A DNA stretch of 64,000 nt from Scylla paramamosain (GCF_035594125.1 NC_087197.1:6100352-6164351), one strand, 5' to 3'; positions 12,865 through 63,100 are shown, counted from the stretch's first letter. The notes: a model not told the origin generated them from the letters alone. Translations and numbers: made by a program.

Positions 12865-13449
12865 TCAGAGAACAATAGGAGGGACCCCATCAGGTCCATA
12901 AGCCTTCCGAGAGTTTAGGCCAGCGAGGGCATGGAAAACATCATTGGGAAGAATTTTAATAGGTGGCATGAAGTAGTCAGAGGGTGGAGGAGAGGGAGGA
13001 ACAAGCCCAGAATCGTCCAAGGTAGAGTTTTTAGCAAAGGTTTGAGGAAAGAGTTCAGCTTTAGAAATAGATGTGATAGCAGTGGTGCCATCTGGTTGAA
13101 GTAGAGGAGGGAAAGAAGAAGAAGCAAAGTTATTGGAGATATTTTTGGCTAGATGCCAGAAATCACGAGGGGAGTTAGATCTTGAAAGGTTTTGACATTT
13201 TCTGTTAATGAAGGAGTTTTTGGCTAGCTGGAGAACAGACTTGGCATGGTTCCGGGCAGAAATATAAAGTGCATGAGATTCTGGTGATGGAAGGCTTAAG
13301 TACCTTTTGTGGGCCACCTCTCTATCATGTATAGCACGAGAACAAGCTGTGTTAAACCAAGGTTTAAAAGGTTTAGGACAAGAAAAAGAGTGAGGAATGT
13401 ATGCCTCCATGCCAGACACTATCACCTCTGTTATGCGCTCAGCACACAA
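12865..13449 (-). pseudogene. LINE family A RT N-terminal part
   Basis: In frame with the endonuclease after the premature TAG. It contains the linker between nuclease and RT and the first RT block (LNSRKAYGPDGVPPIVL). It stops at TGA where copy 5 encodes Gln (CAA). Beyond it the RT palm region (about 12400-12860) is readable only in pieces because of further frameshifts. Confidence 0.8.
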
Positions 13450-13518
13450 AGACGGGTCTCTGACACGGAAGCAGTAGTCATTCCAAGGAAAATCAGCAAA
13501 ATACCTCCTCAGGTCCCC

Positions 13519-14373
13519 CTAACTAGCAGAGGCAGAACGCCAGAGGCACCTTCGCTTAGGGGGATCCTGAGGAGGTATTGGAGTGATAGGACAAGATAAA
13601 GATATGAGATTGTGATCGGAGGAGCCCAACGGAGAAGAAAGGGTGACAGCATAAGCAGAAGGATTAGAGGTCAGGAAAAGGTCAAGAATGTTGGGTGTAT
13701 CTCCAAGACAGTCAGGAATACAAGTAGGGTGTTGCACCAATTGCTCTAGGTCTTGGAGGATAGCAAAGTTGTAGGCTAGTTCACCAGGATGGTCAGTGAA
13801 GGGAGAGGAAAGCCAAAGCTGGTGGTGAACATTGAAGTCTCCAAGAATGGAGATCTCTGCAAAAGGGAAGAGGGTCAGAATGTGCTCCACTTTGGAAGTT
13901 AAGTAGTCAAAGAATTTCTTATAGTCAGAGGAGTTAGGAGAGAGGTATACAGCACAGATAAATTTAGTATGAGAGTGACTCTGTAGTCGTAGCCAGATGG
14001 TGAAAAACTCGGAAGATTCAAGAGTGTGGGCACGAGAGCAGGTTAAGTCATTGCACACATAAATGCAGCATCCAGCTTTGGATCGAAAATGAGGATAGAG
14101 AAAGTGGGAGGGAACAGAAAAGGGGCTACTGTCAGTTGCCTCAGACACCTGAGTTTCAGTGAAGAAAAGAAGATGAGGTTTAGAAGAGGAGAGGTGGTGT
14201 TCTACAGATTGAAAATTAGATCTTAGACCGCGAATGTTGCAGAAGTTAATGAAGAAAAAGTTGAGGGGGGTGTCAAGACACTTAGAGTCGTCGACAGAAA
14301 GGCAGTCCGACCTGGGGACATTTATGGTCCCCTCCCCAGATGGGGACTCCGATGCTGGTGTAGGAGTCGCCAT
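13519..14373 (-). pseudogene. LINE family A APE endonuclease domain
   Basis: A 284-codon frame starting at a good ATG (14373). The family is the AP-endonuclease-like nuclease that nicks the target DNA and so primes reverse transcription. Visible landmarks are [14 protein letters not shown] near the N-terminus, [11 protein letters not shown] (metal-binding Glu), [21 protein letters not shown] (catalytic Asp/Asn) and [11 protein letters not shown] (catalytic Asp/His). All these key residues are present. The frame ends at a TAG where copy 5 has TGG, a single substitution. Translation would otherwise continue into the RT. Confidence 0.85.
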
Positions 14374-14762
14374 GATGATTTTAAAATTTTTGAGTGAAGG
14401 GTGTGTGTGTTATTAGGTGCTCGTAGTTTTGTGTGGAGGAAGAGAGTTGTCTTTAGAGAGCAGGCTGTGACTGCCCCCTTGTGTTGTGAGACACAAAGGG
14501 AAACATTCAGTGAGGTCACCGCTGGGTTTAATGATAAGTTCACAGCACCCCCTGAACAGTGCTTTAGACCTCACTGGAAGTAATTATCATTTCAGCAGGT
14601 GTCTACTGCCTCCTCCTGCAAGTATATCAGGCAGGTGGAGAGATATTACAATAACAGTTGTTCTTTTAGAGAGTCATGATGTATTTTGATATGGCTTATT
14701 TTTCAGATTTCTGCACTAAAAGCCAAGCAATACAGTAATAACCCTTGCTCTGAAAGTCAGTG

Positions 14763-51097
<36,335 letters not shown>

Positions 51098-51752
51098 GTG
51101 AGTTTCCCTTCCTGCTTTGATACATACACAGATTTGCTTCTCTTTGTTTTACCCGACTTTCCTGCTTACAGATCTGCATGTTGGTTACTGCTGGTAATTT
51201 ACAGGTTGTGAGAAATGAATTTCAATCTGAACTATTACATAATTCAATAAACTGTATAGCTATGATTTTCAGGTTCAAAGTCTCTGCTCAATGTAATACT
51301 CTGCCTACTTTCTTTATATAATAAAAACTTGGTTTAATATTTAACACAGTTCAGTTTAGTATATAAAGCAGAATTAAGCAAGTAAATGAAAGGAAAGAGT
51401 GCAAAGCAGCATTAAGGGCCACCCGTCGGTATTTTCAGTGAAAAATCCGAAAATTCATGAAAATGTGTTAAGTGCACTGAAAAATCACCAAAGGTCTTGG
51501 CAACACCACTACGAAGTTTCATGGCGGTACTGCGGTTCCAGGCATGTTTTTTAACTATTAAATGGCCGGGAGGCATGGTTTGTTTACATCGTGCCCTTTA
51601 ATACTTTTGCTATTACTACTCATGTTTTCCCTCTGTTTTATAGTTTTTTTTTCGTTTTTTTAACGTTTTTTTTTGTAGAAGAGTCACTTCATATAAAAGA
51701 GGTAGTTGGCAACACTGGAGTTGGGGGGAGGCTGGCCTCCAGGCGATCGATA

Positions 51753-52990
51753 CAGGGTTGCCACAGCTTGAGTTTTTATACAAGATCTTGGGTTTTCGTC
51801 TCCTGTCTTGGGTTCTTGGGTATTTATTCGAAGAATCGCCAGTATCTTGAATTTTTTAAACATCCAGATGAATGAAATCGAAAATATCTAAGTTTTAGTA
51901 ATTAGTATGGAATATTTGTATATGATAAAGTATTAGCACACCCGGTTATCCCTGACCAAGTACCGTTCCTGTTCGTTCCTCGGAGAGACCCGCCAGACGC
52001 AATATACCCGTGCTTAACTCGTACCGTACGTGTCTCTTCCTAGGACAGACCCCACTGGACGCGTCCCGTGACTCCCGTACCAGATCAGTCTCCCGCCCAC
52101 TACCTACCGCTAGTCACAGGTCTACAGCTGCGCGTTTGGTTTCACTCATTAACAATGAGTTGCAGTGATAATAGTGACACAGAGAATCCCATTCCCAGCA
52201 CTAGTGGATGTAATACACCCCCTAAAAAAGAAAAGAAAACCATGGTATCACCAAGGATTTAATGCGGAATGGCTGAATGACCCAGAATTCAAAGAGTGGC
52301 TTAAACCAGATGCAAATGACAAATATGTTGCTTTATGCAGTGTATGCGATTGTAAATTTCATAACACAAATAGAAGTGGGCTATTAAACCATAAGTCATC
52401 GTCTAAGCACACAAAAAACCTGGCAGCAAAAAAAAAGTAGCATAAAAATGCAACAATTTTTTTCAAAGAAAAAAACTGCAGAAGATCCTCAAGACGAAGT
52501 AGCTACTGCAGAGTTGTTACTTTCTGCATTCATGGCTGAACACGGAATGCCCTTTCACCAGGCTGAACATCTGAGTGAGTTGGTAAAGAAAATGTTCCCA
52601 AAGTGTGAGGTTGCCCAGAAAATGTCTATGAAAAAGACAAAAGCATCGACAAGAAGTTCCCTGCTTTGAATGGAAACCATCAAAAGATCTCATAAGTGAC
52701 ATGAAAAATGGCAAAATTCGTCAGCGATATGGGACCAAGTGTAGCAGCAGTCAACAGGCAACGCTGTATCCTGCTGATGACACGGAGGTTGCCAGTGGTA
52801 GCGAGGAAGGAACACAAGTTTATGTACAATAATATTCTGCTGTATGAAAGGTGAGTTAAAGAAGCTACATTTGTGTTCTCATGTTCATGTAAGAAAAATT
52901 AGTTTCATGTACCTTGGATATTTTAAGTTGATCTTGGAGATTTTGAATGAGATGTCTTGGATATTTCTGTTTTGTCCAGTAGCAACACTG
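51753..52990 (+). mobile_element. hAT-like element with perfect 8-bp target duplication
   Basis: GATCGATA occurs directly at both sides (51745-51752 and 52991-52998). The tips are CAGGGTTGCCAC and, reversed, CAGTGTTGCTAC. An 8-bp duplication and CAG tips fit hAT. It encodes only the N-terminal part of a transposase-like protein, so it is non-autonomous. It interrupts the Kolobok-like element just upstream of its ORF. Confidence 0.85.
52155..52669 (+). pseudogene. hAT-type BED-like zinc-finger N-terminus
   Basis: Starts MSCSDNSDTENPIPSTSG. After a frameshift it continues FNAEWLNDPEFKEWLKPD and a finger with CSVC and HKSSSKH (C2...H-x5-H). A second frameshift lies at an A-run near 52430, then ELLLSAFMAEHGMPFHQAEH and KMFPKCEVAQKM, a region that follows the finger in this transposase group. 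The RNase-H-fold catalytic domain is missing. Confidence 0.75.
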
Positions 52991-53134
52991 GATCGATACC
53001 CCCCAGTGCTGGCTGACGCCACGTGGAAGGAGAGAAGCTACGTGCTCCCTACGTGGTGTTACCCCCGTGATTGCCTTTATTCGGGCTTTTACTTCTTGGT
53101 GTACACTTTCTTCAACTTGGAGGCATTGCAGACA

Positions 53135-54548
53135 ATGCCTAGGCCAAAGAAGAACGTGGCTTTACGTCGCAAATGTGCAAAAATTGTGACAAAAGCATCT
53201 TCTGTTGCCGCCAAGCGAAAGCGTCAGGCGGCTTCTGGGAGCGGGGACGCACCGCCACCACCACCTCCGCCACCTGTTGCTTCATGTTCACATGAACCAA
53301 CGAGTGCACAGAAAAGAAAATCTCTTGTGACTGAACAAAAAGAACAACCACAAGCTAGTGAGATGAAAACACGATCCATATTTTCTGAAGAGACAGTGAA
53401 AGAAATTGTGGAAAGCATGCTATGTCCATCATGTTCTCAGAACAATGCTACTGCTACCTTTACACACCACCAAATAGACACGTACATTCAAGTGGAGTGT
53501 TCATGTGGTCATGTAATTGCAGATACTAAAAAAGGTGTGCAAGTGAAAGAACATTGTTATCCCATGACAACATTATTAGTGTACTGCATGATGATGCTCG
53601 GTGTTGGATACGCTGGTGTTGACAAACTGATTTCATTTTTTAGCTTGCACCATTTTACTAGACCTACATACATTCGTTATGCTAGGTTTATCACAGATAC
53701 TGCCACAGACTTAGCGAAAAGTGTCCTGGAAAAGAGTAGACATGCTGTGTGTGATCATTATGCAAGCAAACAGGATGTTGAACAAGTTGATGGCATGCCT
53801 CAAGTAAGCACAACTTTTGATGGCTCTTGGCATAAACGTGGTCACAAATCAAACCGGAGTAGGTGCAGTGATTGATGTTGACACAAGACTTATTTTAGAT
53901 TATGAAGTTTGCTCAAAAGTATGTTTCAAGTGTAACGCTAAAGTAAAGCAAATGGAGAGAGGCGAAATTACTGCTACCGAGTATGTGGTTTGGTTGGATG
54001 AACATGATGACTGTGACGCGAATTATGAAGGCTCCTCAGGGGGAATGGAGGCAGCAGCAGCTGTGGCATTGTGGCGTAGATCTCGTCAGTATAATATGTT
54101 CTATAAAACATTCGTGTCTGATGGTGACAGCTCTGCATTCCGTTCTGTGTGCGGGATGAATCAAGGTGCAGGACCTTATGGTGAAGATCAGAAGAGAAAA
54201 ATAAAAGCCATCTATGACAGACTCACTACAGATGAGATGATGAATCGATGTCTTCAGGGCATAACTCAAAACCGAAATGAGCACCTACACTCAAGAATAT
54301 GGAGGATATGCCCAAAACATTGTAATGCATCAAAAATGTTGGTGGACTTCGCAGCAGCAACTGCGGTATGCAATTACAATGTCAGCTACACTGAAAGCAA
54401 CTTGGCTGGCCTGCTTGGCATTGAATCTACATTGTCTATGGAAAAATATCTGCAGAACATGGACAAGACGATGGAGTCCCCATTCAGACGAAAGATGAGG
54501 AACAAGAACCTGCGAAGAGACTTGGAGTATGCAGCTGGAGGCTTCTGA
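53135..54548 (+). pseudogene. Kolobok/Mutator-like transposase
   Basis: Begins MPRPKKNVALRRKCAKIV, followed by a basic and proline-rich linker. A Cys motif comes next (CPSCSQ...CSCGH, zinc-ribbon-like). The conserved core has VSTTFDGSWHKRGHKS, a VIDVDTRLILDYEV block with paired Cys, then NYEGSSGGMEAAAAVALW and FVSDGDSSAF. A one-base frameshift occurs at about 53840. The two pieces overlap from 53817 to 53875. After SDGDSSAFRSVC the protein runs within a few residues into the C-terminal EDQKRKIKAIYDRLTT and GITQNRNEHLHSRIW. The middle third expected in relatives seems deleted. Confidence 0.75.
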
Positions 54549-55089
54549 CTGTCACTGTCTTGTCAACAAATCCTTTTTTCTCAAAAGTAAGTTATTGTGC
54601 TTTAAGTTGCTACTGTTCCGTCAGTTTTTATGGTATTTACATAATTTTTTTTTCACTGTGTTTGTCATTAAATTTTCTATAAGATAGAAGGATTTTTTTT
54701 TTAATAAGTGTGATATGGAATTTTTATACAGGCGTAAATGCCGAGTTTATAGACACAGCGACACTTGTTGATGGTTTTTTATTATTTGCGTCATTAAAAA
54801 TCATATAATTGGAAAAGTAAAGCTTCTGTTTTGTTTAGCAATGATTACTTTCTTCAAAAATATTTTTAAAAACTTATTATCTTCATTAGCTTCAAAGCCT
54901 TAGTTGGTCAAAGTTCGCTTAAAATTTTAGTATTTTTTCTACATTTTTAATTTTTTCTCTTTTTCTTTTCCATGTACCATCTTCAAACTTTCTACACACG
55001 TAAGTAGGTATCTTAGCATTATGTCAATAAATTTTCATGAAGATTGATTGAGAAGTTTATGATTAACCCAAAAAATCATCCATTGTCCC

Positions 55090-56211
<1,122 letters not shown>

Positions 56212-57250
56212 GGAATTTTGACTTTGTGCATGTGCAGCACTACTTGAAAGTTGATATAGGGAATTTTATTAAAATTATAACATGACACCTCTTAAGTTTC
56301 TTTAAAACTGGTTGAGTAGTTTTTGAGAAATCCCATTTTTGACACCCTTCTGATTTTTGCAAGTTACCCATTGACTACACCAAATAGAAGAGATGAAAGC
56401 TATATCATAAAATTGATAGATTTGTTCCTATCATATGGTGCCAGTTTCATTATGATTGGCCACGTAGTTTGGGAGATATTAGTGTTTGAATTGCATCATG
56501 GTCAAGCTGGGAAACTCAAAATGAAACAACAACTTCCATAGTAAACTTTGCTTTGTTCATAATTAAGTGGAAAATTGTGTTTATTGGGATAAGATGAACT
56601 CAAATATGCAGTTCACTAAATTAATCTTATTGCTATGACCAGATCCAGCCCCTCTCACAGCTGCCACTACTTTGGCTCAGCTTTTCCCTAGATTGCCTTC
56701 CTTGTAACCACATGAACCTGGGCCAGTCCACAGGTCATACGCAAATACAAGCCATCCTGTTTCATCTAACCACAGGGAAGATATAAAAATACAATGCCAG
56801 CTTCTCACAAATTCTGAGAAAGGACTTGCTAAGCAACATGCCAGGGAGAGACAGGCAGAAGAGACTCCACAAACATGAGGCTATAATACTGCAAATTTCC
56901 TACAGCAGGCTGTCACCGACTACCCAGCAGGATATTATAACACTTGAGTCTGAACCCAACTTGTCTCTAATCTCCCAGAGGACAGACTCATACCCCCTTA
57001 AACCTGGAGAGCTTCGGGAAAGAGGAGGTGGTTGGAAACAGACTATTATACACACAAAACACACAACAGGACACAGCACTTCGACAGAAGAGGGGAGAGA
57101 AAAGGCGCCTGCTCTCTCTAGTACACTGTACAAAACACAACAGAGAACAAAAAGGACAAGTGGGGTCAACCCAGGCAGCTCACTGCTTCAATTTAGGGAG
57201 AACAGCACAAACTAATTCCTCCCATAAGGGTTATGTGACATTCAGTAGAG
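56212..57250. other. Unannotated stretch
   Basis: Open frames occur at 56826-57215 but have no recognisable domain. Confidence 0.5.
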
Positions 57251-57254
57251 TGGG

Positions 57255-58855
57255 GCTTACCACTTTTTTTTATGTAGGAGCACTGGAAAAAGGGCAACAA
57301 AACAGCAATAAAAAAAAATCACTGAGGTGCTGGTCCCTCTTTTAAAGAAAAAAGAAAGTCTTGTGCAGCGAGGCTGCAGGAGTAGGGAAGACATGCAGTC
57401 AGCAAGATCAGAAGGGCAGTTGGCATGAAAATAGCAGTAGGAGAATAGGAAGAGATGCAACATTGTGGGAATGAGAAAGAGGCTGAAGACAGTCAGTTAG
57501 AGGAGAGGAGTTGATAAGATGGAAAGCTTTTGATTCCATCCTGTCCAAAAGAGTGGTATGAGTGGAACCCCCACCATAAATGTGAAGCATACTCTATACA
57601 TGGACAGATAAGTTCCCTGTATAGAGTTAGCAGCTGGGGGGGTGAGAAAAGCTGGCGGAGACAGCTCAGAATGCCCAACTTCTTTTATAAGCTGTTTTAG
57701 CTAGACATGAGATGTGAAGTTTCCAGTTTAGATTATAAGTTAAGGACAGACTAAGGACATTCTGTATAGAAGAGAGTGACATTTGACTGTCATTGAAGAA
57801 GAGGGGATAATTGTCTAGAAAGTTGTGATGAGTTGATGGATGGAGGAATCGAGTTTTTTGAGGTACTGAACAATACTAAGTTTGCTCTGCCCCAATCAGA
57901 AATTTTAGAGAGATCAGAAGTCAGGTGTTCTGTGGCTTTCTTCCATGAACTGCTTACTTCCTGAAGGGTTGGACATCTACAGAAAGACATGGAAAAGTGC
58001 AAGGTGGCATCATTAGCATAGGAGTGAATAGGACAAGAAGTTTGGTTTAAATAATTAATGAATAATAGGAAGAGAGTGGGTGATAGGACAGACTCTTGAG
58101 GAACACTACTGTTAATAGATTTAGGAGAAGAACATTGACTGCCTACTACAGCAACAATAGAATGATCAGAAAGGAAACTTGAGGTGAAGTTACAGAGAGA
58201 AGGATGGAAGCTGTAGGAGAGTAGTTTGGAAATCAAAGCTTTGTGCTAGACTCTGTCAAAAGCTTATGATATGTCTAAGGCAACAGCAAAAATTTCACCA
58301 AAATCTCCAAAAGAGGATAGTCAAGACTCAGTAAAGAAAGCCAGAAGATCACTTGTAGAGCCATACTGGCGATCAGATAGAAGGTTGTGAATTGATAGAT
58401 GTTTAAGAATCTTCTTGTTGAGGATAGGTTCAAAATTTTAGATAGGCTGGAAATTAAAGCAATAGGATGATAGCTTGAGAGATTAGAACAGTCACCCTTT
58501 TTAGGAACAGGCTGAATGTAGGCAAACTTCCAGCAAGAAGGAAAGGTAGATGTTGATAGCCAAAGTTGAAAGAGTTTGACTAGGCAAGGTACCAGCACAG
58601 TTTTTGGAGGCACAGTTTTGGAGAACAGTAGGAGAGACCCCATCAGGTCCATAAACCTTCAGAGGGTTTAGGCTAGTGAGGGCATGGAAAACCTCACTGT
58701 GAAGGATTTTAATGGGTAGCATGAAGTAGTCAGAGGGTGGAGAAGAGGAAGGAATAAGCCTTGAATCATCCAAGGTAGAGTTTTTAGCAAAGATTTGAGT
58801 GAAGGGTTCAGCTTTAGAAATATATGAGATGGCAGTTGTGCCATCAGATTACTGA
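57255..58855 (-). mobile_element. Jockey-like LINE family A, copy 8
   Basis: 3' tail at about 57260-57330, C-terminal domain fragments (57257-57678), RT palm piece 57790-58236 (NSSVPQESVLSPTLF; YANDATLHFS instead of YADD), and RT N-terminus 58275-58773 (SLNPLKVYGPDGVSPTVL). The endonuclease is missing. Many frameshifts. Confidence 0.8.
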
Positions 58856-58912
58856 ATTGTGCAGTTCATGTTTCACATTAATATTATAAATTTTTTTTGA
58901 TGGAAAAATGAC

Positions 58913-58928
58913 TGTGTGTGTGTGTGTG

Positions 58929-58999
<71 letters not shown>
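58913..58999 (+). repeat. (TG)n = LINE (CA)n tail on minus
   Basis: 87 bp of TG with one CG interruption, directly at the 3' end of the minus-strand LINE that follows. Confidence 0.95.
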
Positions 59000-59001
<2 letters not shown>

Positions 59002-59035
59002 TTACCTAGTTGTGGTTTACGGGAGAGGAGTAATC

Positions 59036-59428
59036 TCATAGTATCCCATCTCTATATCTATCCAGTTTGGTCTTAAAAGCATGGATAGTTATGGCATTGA
59101 CGTCTTCACTGAGTTCATTCCATTTGTTCACACTTCTGTGAAAACTATACTTTTTGATGTCTCTTCTATAGTTAACTTTCTTCAACTTCCTACTGTGTCC
59201 CCTTGTACTCTGTGTGTCTGAATTTATAAAACATTCTTTGTCCACATTTTCCATACCATATATCATTCTATAGATATTTATTAAATCCCATTTCTCTCTC
59301 TCTCTCCTCATCTTAGTGACTGCTCTTTGTACTCTTTCTAATTTTATAATATTCCTCTTTATATGAGGAGACCACACTGCTGCATATTCCAGTCTTGGTC
59401 TTATGGAAATCATCAACTTTTTTATCAT
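59036..59428 (-). pseudogene. CR1-like C-terminal domain
   Basis: 130 codons: RPRLEYAAVWSPHIKRN, KLERVQRAVTKM, RREREKWDLINIYRMIYG and FHRSVNKWNELSEDVN. It ends at a natural stop close to the 3' tail. Confidence 0.85.
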
Positions 59429-59860
59429 TCATTCATCTAAATATGAGAATGCCATTCTTGTCCTTTTTAACAAATTCATCGTCACTCCAGCAATTTTATC
59501 AATGTGTCTGTCCAGAGTCAAATTTTCAGTAACTGTTACTCCTAAATCCACTTCTTCTTTTGATTTCTGTAACTTCACACCATCCATCTCATAATGATAT
59601 TGTATTCTTTTCTTACTCTTACCAAACTCCATAGCTTTACATTTATTTAAATTGAATTCCATTTGCCAAGATTTACTCCATCTATTTATTTTATTTAAAT
59701 CATCTTGCAGTACCATATAGTCATTTACATTTTCTAGCCTTCTCATCACCTTAGCATCATTTGCAAATAAGTTCATATAAATGTCTATATCTTTATTTAT
59801 GTCATTCATATATATTACAAACATTATTGGTCCCAGCACTGATGCCTTTGCTTTCAGCAA
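59429..59860 (-). pseudogene. CR1-like RT palm with FADD to FAND
   Basis: 143 codons: SVLGPIMFVIYMNDINKDID, NLFANDAKVMRRL, WSKSWQMEFNLNKCKAMEFG and DLGVTVTENLTLDRHI. The palm Asp normally first in the DD pair is Asn (GAT to AAT), so the enzyme would be dead. Confidence 0.8.
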
Positions 59861-62800
59861 ATATGAATTCTAGTCCTGTATTACTGTTCTCATTGCTCTA
59901 TCATCCAGATAATCCTCCATGCACTCCAACAGTCTTCCTCCAATTTTTCCATATTTTTTTTTATTTTCCATAGCAATCTTTGGTGTGGTACTTTGTCAAA
60001 CACTTTCTTCAAGTCTAAGTAGACACCATCTACCCATCCAATATCGATTACCCTTGAATAAAAGGACAATAAGTTCATGGAGCATGATCTTCCTCTCCTA
60101 ATTCCAAATTGACAATTTACCAAAACTATTTATTTCCAAGTGTTCCATCCATCTTTCCTCTATTGCCTTTATTGTTCTTTCACACAGTTTTCCTACAACA
60201 CTAGTCAAGGACACTGGTCTATAATTTAGTGGGTTTTCTTTATTTCCTCCTTTGAATATTGGTGTAATATTTGCTCTCTTCCAGTCTTTCAGTACTCTTC
60301 CCTGTAATAGTGATGTTACCACTAGACTGAATTTTATCAGCCAGTTGTTCTCTACATTCCTTCAATGTCCAGTTTGATACTCCATCAGGACTAGTTGCTT
60401 TATTTACATCAAGTTCTTCCATCATCTTAAGTATTTTCTCATAATTGACTGAGATTTTACTTAGTATATTCCTCACCAACTTATCCCTTCCAGCATCAAA
60501 CTTCCCTCCCACAGTAAATACTGATCTGAAACTACTGTTCATTACCTCTGCCATGTCCTGTGCATCCTCATAGATTTTTCTTTCAACTTTCAATCTTGAT
60601 ACACCTTCTTCATCTTTCCATTCATATGTCTAAAGAACAGCTTGGGTTCATTTATACATTTATCTATTATGTCTCTTTCATAGTTTCTTCTCTCCATTCT
60701 TATTATCTCAATGTACTTATTTCTAGCATTAGTATATTCCTCCCATCTGCTTTCAGTTTTCCTCTTCTTCCATCTGTTTTGAGGATTTAGCTTACAATTT
60801 CCAGCCTCTTTGCATTAAACCATTCTTTACCCTTTCTACATCTTGCTCGTCCTCTGGATACAAATTTCTCCACAGCAGAATTATATATCCTTATAGATTC
60901 ATCCCATTTTCCCCGAACATCTTTTGTGTCTTCAAAGTCTTTCCAGTCCACGGCAAAAAAAGTATTTTCTTAATTTTTCAGTCACTTTTACTGTATTTAA
61001 ATCTTTTCACCTTATAATTTTCATCAATGATTACATTTTCATTTTTCAATTTAAACTCCATCAACACATGATCACTTTAACCTAGAGGACTGTCAAAGTG
61101 TATAGTTTTGATAATTTCCATGTCCTTGGTAAACACTAAATCAAGTCTTGATGGTTTATCTCTTCCACCAGATCTGGTATCACAATCAACCCAATGAGTC
61201 ATTAAGTTTTCCACCACTCAGTTTAACAGTCTATTACTCCATGAGTTTTCACTTCCAGTAGTTTTCAGTGTCTCCCAATTTATCTCCTTACAATTAAAAT
61301 CACCAACAACTATATCACTACTTTCCACCACTATCTTTTCAAGACCTTTTAACACATCTACCAACATCTCTTCATACTCTTCTTTTTTGCCAAGCATTGG
61401 TCACAGGTGGCAAATACACTCCTACATAATTCATTATCCTTCCATTTCCACTTCTAATCATCACTTGTAGAATTTCAGACTTGTCTTCACTTTTTATTAC
61501 CCTCTCCACTTTAACACACTTTTTAGTAAGAATGATCACTCCTCCTCCTCCCTTGTTACTTCTATTTTTCATCCATAAATCATATTTATCATCACCAATG
61601 TCAGGAGTTCCCCATTCATTTTTCCATTTTTTGACTCACATAATACAGCAACATCCAGTGTGGTTCTGTTTAATGACTCATTTAATTCCATCTTTGTTGA
61701 CATTAATCTATTTACATTAGTATAACACACTTTACTTACTGTTTGATGTACCATTTCTCCTTCTCCTCCGTTCATTGTTTGTTTTTTTATTTGTCCTCAT
61801 TTACCAGCTCCTTTTGCTTCAACCTTTCAATCTCATCCATAACCCTATTTATCCATACATTCCTATATTCTTCATCTCCAGACAACCTCCAAGACCCGTT
61901 AATTACTTCTTCTGCTTGTACCTGTGTTGCAAACCTTATCCTTATGGGTCTCATTTTTTCTTCTTCATATTTCCCAGTTCCATGGAACTCTTCCACTTGC
62001 TTTACTACCTGACTTTCTTTACCCTTCACTTTCTTCAGTACCTTATTCAACAGGTTATTTTCCTTTTCCTTTCTTTGAATTTTGCTTACTATCTTCTCTT
62101 CCTTTAAACCAAATACAATTACTTGTTTATATTTTTCTACAGTGTCTCTCACCAATTTTTTCTCTTCTTTGATAACATTTACCACTTTGTCTCAGGTTTT
62201 GTTTCTTATTTTCTTGTTGTTCTATTATTTTCTTTAGTGATTCTTCTTCAAATTTATGCTCATTTAACTATTTATTTTGCCTCATCCTTTACACTTGCCT
62301 TCATTCCCTCATTTCCTTTCTGAATAGTTTATACTTTTCCTTTATTTGTTTCTTTAAACAATTATTTTTCACCTTTAACTTCTCATTTTTATCTTCCATC
62401 CCAATCAACTTTGCTGTAATAGTCACCAACTCCTTACCAGTCTCTTTCTGGTGTGCCTACAATGTCCTTATTCTCTCCAGTAACTTGTCCATCATTTCTT
62501 CCATATGCAAAATTTTCCTACACTGCAGTCTATAATTTAGTTCTCTTTCTTCTCCAGTAAAACCTTCAAATGAACCTCTTTCTCTTGGGGTGCCACCTTC
62601 TCCTATATTTGTCCAAAATGTAAACAAACCAAACCAGAGTTGAGAGTAGAGGTCCAGTCATCCTAGAGATGGGATAACTGTACTCACTGTTCTGTTTTTC
62701 CCCTCCCTATTTACCACCTAGGTATTCCTGTGTCTTCATAACATAACTTGTTCCACCATGAGTGCTTTGTGTTATTCCTTCCCTCCTTCTGTATGTGGAG

Positions 62801-62876
62801 AACTAGAAAACATGTCCTGTCAGTTCCACCTCTGCCATGTGTGTGTATGTGTGTATGTGATCTGGTGGAAAATTAT

Positions 62877-62880
<4 letters not shown>

Positions 62881-62955
<75 letters not shown>
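62881..62955 (+). repeat. (CT)n microsatellite
   Basis: About 37 CT units followed by a T-run. Confidence 0.97.
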
Positions 62956-62962
<7 letters not shown>

Positions 62963-63100
62963 ATTTAAACAATAATTTACATCAGGCTTAAAACAACACG
63001 TTTTTTATGCTGTTATTTGAAAAGCCTATACTTAAATGTAAAGAAGAAAATATATACAAAAAGCGAATTCATCCTACTATATATATATATATACACATGA

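Larger units (their letters stand above)
11870..14650 (-). mobile_element. Jockey-like LINE family A, copy 4, nearly full length
   Basis: The most complete member of the dominant LINE family. On the reverse strand it has, in order, a 5' leader (about 14374-14650), an APE-type endonuclease, RT and a C-terminal domain. The 3' tail borders the T-run near 11870. Premature stops and frameshifts mark it as inactive. The leader segment 14510-14640 reappears inverted at 17480-17600 as the start of copy 6, which fixes it as part of the element. Its 5' end lies about 100 bp upstream of the TTC23-like start codon, pointing away from the gene. Confidence 0.85.
51416..55089 (+). mobile_element. Kolobok/Mutator-like DNA transposon, TTAA-flanked
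   Basis: Bordered by TTAA at 51412-51415 and 55090-55093, with both tips starting GGG (GGGCCACCC and, reversed, GGGACAATG). A TTAA target and G-rich tip fit Kolobok. It contains a plus-strand transposase and a later hAT-like insertion; without the latter it is about 2.4 kb. The inverted repeats beyond the tip are weak. Confidence 0.65.
59000..62640 (-). mobile_element. CR1-like LINE, nearly full length, (CA)n-tailed
   Basis: Reverse strand in order: a coiled-coil-like Lys/Glu-rich N-terminal region (61787-62185); endonuclease remnants 61372-61775 (VCYTNVNRLMSTK, GGGVIILTKK); RT 59890-60593; RT palm 59429-59860; C-terminus 59036-59428; then the end CAACTAGGTAAATACACAC. Every domain is in a different frame from the next. 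The RT reads VNKATSPDGVSNWTL, FKGGNKENPLNYRPVSLTS and VYLDLKKVFDKVPHQRLL. The catalytic FADD reads FAND. Confidence 0.85.

Noticed and set aside
51416..55089. piggyBac assignment based on TTAA
   Set aside because: Tips start GGG rather than CC, and the protein matches the Mutator-like/Kolobok type, not piggyBac.
56826..57215. A 129-codon open frame
   Set aside because: No domain, no family A or other repeat match, no splice or start context; kept as unannotated.
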